The notes below the pieces were generated by a model. The model was not told the origin of the DNA, ran no database searches, and saw nothing but the letters and a program-made list of their open reading frames with translations. A program made the position numbers and the translations under genes. 34,650 bases of DNA from Candidatus Nanopelagicales bacterium. GTDB taxonomy: Bacteria > Actinomycetota > Actinomycetes > S36-B12 > CAIYMF01. This document shows, piece after piece, positions 30,119 through 34,650 of the stretch (position 1 is the first letter of the stretch; every line of letters begins with the position of its first letter). Location of the stretch: contig JADGOZ010000033.1 in NCBI GenBank assembly GCA_017882705.1, positions 1 to 34,650 on the forward strand, written 5' to 3'.

Positions 30119-31629
30119 CGGTGGCGAAGGGGTGACGCCAGATCCCGGAACGCCACCCACCATACGAGCACAATAAGGCCAGCGAAGACGATCACATGCC
30201 CCGCGGTCAGGAGCTCGAGCGAGCTCGTCAGCGGAACCCGGATCAGCATGTCGACGACGAGGCCGATCCCGAGCAGGATCGTCGCCTCCTTGGCCATGCC
30301 GCAGCTCACGAGGAGCATCGCTCCGAGGAGCGCGACACCGAGCTCGGCGTAGGCGAGGTGCCGCATCAAGGTGACCGGGTCGGACTCGGCCATGAGCATG
30401 CTCGGCACGACGACGATGCCGGTGAGGACGACGAGGGTGGCGACGTAGGCACCGAGCCGACGCCGCATGACTCGACGGGCCAAAGGCCCGAACTCCTGAC
30501 GGGTGTACGACGCGGCCAGCGCGCTCGAGCACTCGCTGCGGAAGCCGTACACGTTCGCCTCGGCGAAGCCGAGGCTGACGACCAGCGGGAGCATGCCCAC
30601 GCCGATGACGCTGGAGGCGCTGAGCGGGTTGTCGAACGACAGGACGTCGACGACGGCGAAGATCATCAGGGCGGCGGCGACCGCGCCGTACGCCGCGTGC
30701 AGGGCGGCGCCGGACCACTCGGGCTGGGCCAGCGGCATCCAGCTCGCTCCCCGGGGCCGGTGCTCGTCGGCGAGCACCCAGGCGGCGACGCCGACGACGG
30801 CGACGACCGACAGGAGCAGCACACCGCCCACGACCATGGGGTAGCCGAGCAGGTGGCCCGGCGCGAGCAGCACGGCGAGCGAGAGCAGGATCGCCGGGGC
30901 CAGCGCCACGAGCAGCAGCCGCTCGCGCTTGAAGACCATGAGCACCGTCGCGGCGACGACGTAGACCATGACGGCGTGCGCGATGACCGTCACCAGCACC
31001 CCGGCGGACGTCGACAGGGCGATCCAGGTGGCCACGAGACCGCCGAGGACGATGACGCCGACCAGCGCGACGCGCAGCACGCGCACCGCGGCCCGACGGA
31101 CGCCGTAGCCCAGGAAGACGTGGACGATGTGGGCGAGCCCCTGGGTGAACGCCGTGGAGAGGACGCACGTGATCAGCAGGAGCCAGATCCCGGCGGGCGT
31201 GACTCGGGTGAACCCGATGGCCACGACGTACGGCAGGGTCGGGAGTGCGTAGAGGAGACCGCGGGCGAGGTGGTTCCAGAACGGCTGGCGCCACGGGTCG
31301 TAGTCGATGGCCAGCGGGTCGACCACCTTGCGCGGGACCCGCTCGTAGACCAGCTCCGCGATCCGGAAGACGCTCTCCTCGTGGAACTGCTCGCGGGCGA
31401 TCCGGTCGTTGAGACCGGCAGCCTCGAGCCCGGCGGCGATCTCGGCCGGGTCGACCGCCTCGCGGGCGAGCGTGTCGTGGTCCCGGGACAGCCGCGCGAT
31501 GGGGTCGGGGCTGCGACGGTCGCGCTGCCAGAACTCCAGCTCCCCCACCTGCAGGGGCGCGCGGACCCGCTTGACCCGCATGGCGTTGGCCAGCACCGCC
31601 GCACGGTCGAGCTCGGTCTCGGCACTCAC
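30115..31629 (-). CDS. Polytopic membrane protein, candidate PelG-like polysaccharide transporter
   Basis: A 504-residue protein with a soluble N-terminus of about 115 residues and about 12 hydrophobic segments. The soluble part contains LNDRIAREQFHEESVFRIAELVYERVP, shown here as LNDRIAREQFHEESVFRIAE and following residues 73-98. PelG, a MOP-family flippase, also has 12 TM helices and works with PelF, so this is the natural candidate for moving the polymer across the membrane. I see no clear PelG sequence signature, so the call rests on topology and position. The GTG start (31629) and GTG-start neighbour both overlap stops as GTGA, which ties its translation to the glycosyltransferase before it and the spherulin-like protein after it. 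Confidence 0.65.
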   Translation of the reverse strand: MSAETELDRAAVLANAMRVKRVRAPLQVGELEFWQRDRRSPDPIARLSRDHDTLAREAVDPAEIAAGLEAAGLNDRIAREQFHEESVFRIAELVYERVPRKVVDPLAIDYDPWRQPFWNHLARGLLYALPTLPYVVAIGFTRVTPAGIWLLLITCVLSTAFTQGLAHIVHVFLGYGVRRAAVRVLRVALVGVIVLGGLVATWIALSTSAGVLVTVIAHAVMVYVVAATVLMVFKRERLLLVALAPAILLSLAVLLAPGHLLGYPMVVGGVLLLSVVAVVGVAAWVLADEHRPRGASWMPLAQPEWSGAALHAAYGAVAAALMIFAVVDVLSFDNPLSASSVIGVGMLPLVVSLGFAEANVYGFRSECSSALAASYTRQEFGPLARRVMRRRLGAYVATLVVLTGIVVVPSMLMAESDPVTLMRHLAYAELGVALLGAMLLVSCGMAKEATILLGIGLVVDMLIRVPLTSSLELLTAGHVIVFAGLIVLVWWVAFRDLASPLRHR

Positions 31630-33269
31630 AGCGCACCCCCCGGAGCGGTGAGGCTGCTGGGCACCGGCTGCGGCGGGATGATGCTGGTGATCAGGCTCGC
31701 GGTGCTCAGCCCGTTCTCGGGCACGTCGATGTCGTCGGGGTCGAGGTCGCCGAACAGCTGGGCCGCGGTCTCGGGCCACGGGCTGAACTGCGGGTCCTCC
31801 GGCGAGATCAGCAACGAGTACTCGGCGCGGAACGTCCCGATCATCTGCTCGAGCCGGAAGTAGCTGCGGCCGCGCTCGGTGGAGCGCGCGGCGAGGTCGG
31901 CACGCATCTCGTCGTCGGTGAGCAGCATCTCGATCGCGACGGCCATCCCGCGCGGGTCGCGGGGACGCACCAGCAGGCCGGCGTCGCCGACGACCTCGCG
32001 CACTCCCCCGACGTCAGTGGAGACGGTGGCGCGGCCGCACATCATCGCCTCGATGACCGTGTAGGGCAGGCCTTCGCTGATGCTCGACAGCACGACCACG
32101 CGAGCGTTGTGGTACGCCGTGGACACGGGCGACACCGGGCCCATGAAGCGCACCTTGTGCCGCAGGTCGCGGCGCGCGATCAGGTCCTTCACCCGCTCGA
32201 AGTACTCCTCGTTGCCCACCGGGACGGGACCGTAGAGCTGCAGCACCGCGGCCGGCACCTGCCGGACGAGCCGTGCGAACGTCTCGACGAGGGTCTCGAG
32301 GTCCTTGAGCGGGTCCACGCGACCCACCCAGGCGACGATCTGCTCGTCCGGCTCACCGACGGCGACCGGGTACTTGGAGACGTCGACGCCGTTGAGCGCG
32401 GTGACGATCACGTCCGGGTCCGCGCCGTGCTCCATCTCCCACCGCTGGTTGTAGACGTTGACCGGGGCGATGCACGAGGCCTCCGCGTAGGCCAGGCGGG
32501 TCAGGCGGCGGAAGAACGAGAGGACGACGTACTTCACCAGCCAGGGGCAGGCGAACTCCTGGAACGCGAGGTAGCGCTCGCGCAGGTAGACGCCGTGCTC
32601 GGACATGATGAACGGGGTTCCGTGACGCCACTTGGCGAGGATCGCGAGCAAGGACGGGAGGCCGTTGGACGTGGCATGGCACAGGTCGGCCTCGATCACC
32701 GGTGCCGAGAGCGGTCGCATGCTGTGCTCGAGCAGCTCGAGGGCCTTCAGCACCTCGTAGACCGTCACGCGCTCCGAGCGCGAGGTCTCCCAGATGTCGC
32801 TCAGCAGCTCGGCGGCGGAGTCGGACATGAGGGCAGCGGTGAGCGACTCGCGCTGGGCGTACTCGAACAGGCCGCGGAGACCCTCGACGAACATCGAGTC
32901 GTCGACCGCGTTGTCGACCATCGCCGTCACGAACGGGCGGAACGCCGCCTCGAACCGGCGCAGCGCGTCGCCCCGCGGCGCCTTGACGGTCGGCACCCAG
33001 CTCCACAGCGGCACCGTCTCGACGGACACGAGGTTCGACGGCAGCTCCCACACCGGGTCGCGGCCGTTGGCCGCGACCACCGCGACGACCGAGAAGTCGT
33101 GCTCCGGCAGGCCGCGCACGATCTGGTCGCACCAGGTGCTCACGCCGCCTGTCACGAAGGGGTAGGTGCCCTCCGTGATCAGGGCGACGCGGGCACGAGG
33201 TGCCAACGAGGCCAGCTTCGGCTCGGTGGCCTCGTGGGCGTGCGCTCCCTTGTGGTCACGCCATCCCAT
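31626..33269 (-). CDS. pelF: PelF-type GT4 family glycosyltransferase
   Basis: A 547-residue cytosolic enzyme. The N-terminal PelF-specific domain (DUF3492) is recognisable from VALITEGTYPFVTGGVSTWC (28-47) and the long helical insert that follows. FIMSEHGVYLRER (220-232) and the GT-B C-terminal half with WVGRVDPLKDLETLVE come next. The EX7E retaining-GT motif is EGLPYTVIE (399-407), followed by DVGGVREVVGDAG. PelF polymerises the GalNAc/GlcNAc-containing Pel polysaccharide from UDP-sugars. About 45 extra C-terminal residues end in a Pro/Ser-rich stretch. ATG at 33269 has GGGAG 5 nt upstream, 15 bp after the fibronectin-domain gene; the stop overlaps the membrane-protein GTG. Confidence 0.92.
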   Translation of the reverse strand: MGWRDHKGAHAHEATEPKLASLAPRARVALITEGTYPFVTGGVSTWCDQIVRGLPEHDFSVVAVVAANGRDPVWELPSNLVSVETVPLWSWVPTVKAPRGDALRRFEAAFRPFVTAMVDNAVDDSMFVEGLRGLFEYAQRESLTAALMSDSAAELLSDIWETSRSERVTVYEVLKALELLEHSMRPLSAPVIEADLCHATSNGLPSLLAILAKWRHGTPFIMSEHGVYLRERYLAFQEFACPWLVKYVVLSFFRRLTRLAYAEASCIAPVNVYNQRWEMEHGADPDVIVTALNGVDVSKYPVAVGEPDEQIVAWVGRVDPLKDLETLVETFARLVRQVPAAVLQLYGPVPVGNEEYFERVKDLIARRDLRHKVRFMGPVSPVSTAYHNARVVVLSSISEGLPYTVIEAMMCGRATVSTDVGGVREVVGDAGLLVRPRDPRGMAVAIEMLLTDDEMRADLAARSTERGRSYFRLEQMIGTFRAEYSLLISPEDPQFSPWPETAAQLFGDLDPDDIDVPENGLSTASLITSIIPPQPVPSSLTAPGGAL

Positions 33270-33284
33270 CTCGACTCCCGGCCG

Positions 33285-34650
33285 TCATCGCAGCACACCC
33301 AGGCCGCCGAGGCGGACCAGCTTCCCCTTGGTCGCGATCTTGACGATCACGGCTCCCTTGAGGGTCGAGGTCTGCTTGGCAGTGAGGATCACCACGAACA
33401 CGTTGGACGCCTTGGCCTTGGCCTTGGTCGTGGCGAGAGAGAAGGCCTTGACCTTGGTCTTGCCGATGAAGACCGCGATGGACCCGAAGCCGACTCCCGT
33501 GGGAGCGGCGATGTAGATACGCCGGACACCGCTGACCGACGCCGTCTGCATCGAGGCGTTGAGCGTCTTGGTCTGGTACGAGGTGGACGTGCCCACCTTC
33601 GTCCAGCCCTTCGACCGGCCGAGCCACTTGGGCGGGATCACCGACGTCACGACCTGCGACGCGGCTGCGAACCCGGACACCGTGCCGGCCGCGTCCGTGG
33701 CGCGGACGCTGACGTAGATCGTCTCGCCCGGGTTGATCACGACGGCGTAGGACGTCGTCTTCAGACCGGTCTTGATCAGCGTCCAGGCTCCCGGGACGGT
33801 CTTGCCCACGGCAGCGCGACGCACGTAGAGGTCGTACTTCGCGATCGGCGAGCCCTTCGGGGTGCCGGTCCAGGAGTACGCCACCTTCGTGGCCGTGGTG
33901 GCCGGGGTGATCGTCGCCCCAAGAGCCTTCATCGCCACGACGGGGACGCCGCTCGGGGTCACCGAGCTGCTCGACGCGGACTCGAACCCGACGATGTCAC
34001 CGGCCACGGCGTCGTGCGTCACCGCGTGCACGGTGAACGAGTACGCCTTGCCGTTGGTGAGGCCGCCGATGGTCACGTTGGTCGAGACCGGCTCGGCGAC
34101 GGTGTAGGCGACGCCGCCTGCCGGCGTCACGGTGACGACGTAGCCGGTGATCGCCCGGCCGTTGCCGTCCGGTGCCGTCCAGCCCAGGTTGGCGCTGGCG
34201 TTGCCACGGGTGGCGACCAGGGCGGTCGGTGCGGCCGCCTTGCCGAACGGGGTCGCGGCGGCCGTCACGTCGGAAGGCGAGCCGGTGCCGTCGCTGATCA
34301 GGGCCGACACGGTGAAGGTGTAGGCGGTTCCGTTGGCAAGACCGCCCATCGTCGCCGAGGTCCCGAGCACGTCCTTGTCCAGGCTCTGCTGCTCGGCTCC
34401 ACCGATGTACGTCTTCACTCGGTATCCGACGATCGGCAGACCGCCGCTGTCGGCGGGGGTGGCCCAGGAGAGCCCGACCTGCTGGTCGCCCTCGGTGACG
34501 ACGACGGACTGCGGCTTGCTCGGCGTCGTGTGCGGCGTGATGGCGGCGCTGGCAGCCGACTGGGCTCCCACGCCCTGCAGGTTCTTCGCCGCCACCTTGA
34601 AGGTGTACGAGACGCCGTTGATCAGGCCGGTGGCCGTGAACGTCGTGCCC
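33285..34650 (-). CDS. Fibronectin type III repeat protein, C-terminal part (runs off right edge)
   Basis: 454 residues are in frame to the window edge; the start and any signal peptide lie outside. The end of one FN3 domain is followed by two clear ones (TPSKPQSVVVTEGDQQVGLS ... NGTAYTFTVSA; APTALVATRGNASANLGWT ... NGKAYSFTVHA) and a more divergent third (AYSWTGTPKGSPIAKYDLYV). The last approximately 110 residues form a separate Lys/Thr/Val-rich module (SGVRRIYIAAPTGVGFG ... VIVKIATKGKLVRLGGLG) that I do not recognise. No LPXTG anchor is present. FN3 arrays of this type occur in secreted actinobacterial enzymes and adhesins. It lies 15 bp before pelF on the same strand, so it likely belongs to the polysaccharide operon. 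Confidence 0.85.
   Translation of the reverse strand, partial: GTTFTATGLINGVSYTFKVAAKNLQGVGAQSAASAAITPHTTPSKPQSVVVTEGDQQVGLSWATPADSGGLPIVGYRVKTYIGGAEQQSLDKDVLGTSATMGGLANGTAYTFTVSALISDGTGSPSDVTAAATPFGKAAAPTALVATRGNASANLGWTAPDGNGRAITGYVVTVTPAGGVAYTVAEPVSTNVTIGGLTNGKAYSFTVHAVTHDAVAGDIVGFESASSSSVTPSGVPVVAMKALGATITPATTATKVAYSWTGTPKGSPIAKYDLYVRRAAVGKTVPGAWTLIKTGLKTTSYAVVINPGETIYVSVRATDAAGTVSGFAAASQVVTSVIPPKWLGRSKGWTKVGTSTSYQTKTLNASMQTASVSGVRRIYIAAPTGVGFGSIAVFIGKTKVKAFSLATTKAKAKASNVFVVILTAKQTSTLKGAVIVKIATKGKLVRLGGLGVLR

Overview
The window looks like a chromosomal segment of a high-GC actinobacterium. The basis is the strong G/C third-position bias, many GTG starts, and genes typical of that phylum: RbpA, WhiA, OpcA, a mycothiol-type maleylpyruvate isomerase relative and a SufR-type regulator. 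The gene order (sufB-sufR-ABC-ctaA-ctaB-tkt-tal-zwf-opcA-pgl ... secG-tpiA-pgk-gap ... whiA-yvcK-rapZ-uvrC) matches the layout known from Mycobacterium and relatives. The protein sequences feel closest to Nocardioidaceae/Propionibacteriales, but that placement is only an impression. I saw no tRNA, rRNA, CRISPR, IS element or prophage.

Left part (1-12186): the start of a suf Fe-S assembly operon (sufR, then sufB running off the left edge). Divergent to it are an ABC-2 exporter pair and heme A synthase (ctaA), which faces protoheme farnesyltransferase (ctaB). A pentose-phosphate block follows on the + strand: tkt, tal, zwf, opcA, pgl. The last four are tightly packed, with ATGA overlaps at zwf/opcA and opcA/pgl. 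A cluster of four near-identical palindromes sits between tkt and tal.

Middle part (12204-24556, all on the - strand): rbpA and secG; the glycolytic operon gap-pgk-tpiA ending in a strong hairpin; the whiA/yvcK/rapZ/uvrC group; a Rieske lipoprotein; and uvrA.

Right-centre (24707-27561): a mycothiol-dependent isomerase-like gene, a glyoxalase-II-like metallo-beta-lactamase protein, a 71-residue conserved-looking small protein, an approximately 0.9-kb stretch without a convincing gene but with several strong inverted repeats, and a possible 111-residue orphan gene.

Right part (27540-34650, - strand): an accessory locus that I read as an exopolysaccharide system related to Pel and to fungal galactosaminogalactan. 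In transcription order it has a fibronectin-type-III surface protein (running off the right edge), a PelF-type GT4 glycosyltransferase, an approximately 12-TM membrane protein that could do PelG's job, a spherulin-4/GH135-like protein, and a secreted GH114-type alpha-1,4-polygalactosaminidase with a Pro-Thr linker. The first four are nearly contiguous (15-bp gap, then two GTGA overlaps); the fifth is separated by a hairpin terminator. This locus is the most interesting part of the window.

A recurring regulatory theme is leaderless transcription: at least seven genes have a TANNNT-like -10 hexamer ending exactly 6 nt before an ATG/GTG start.
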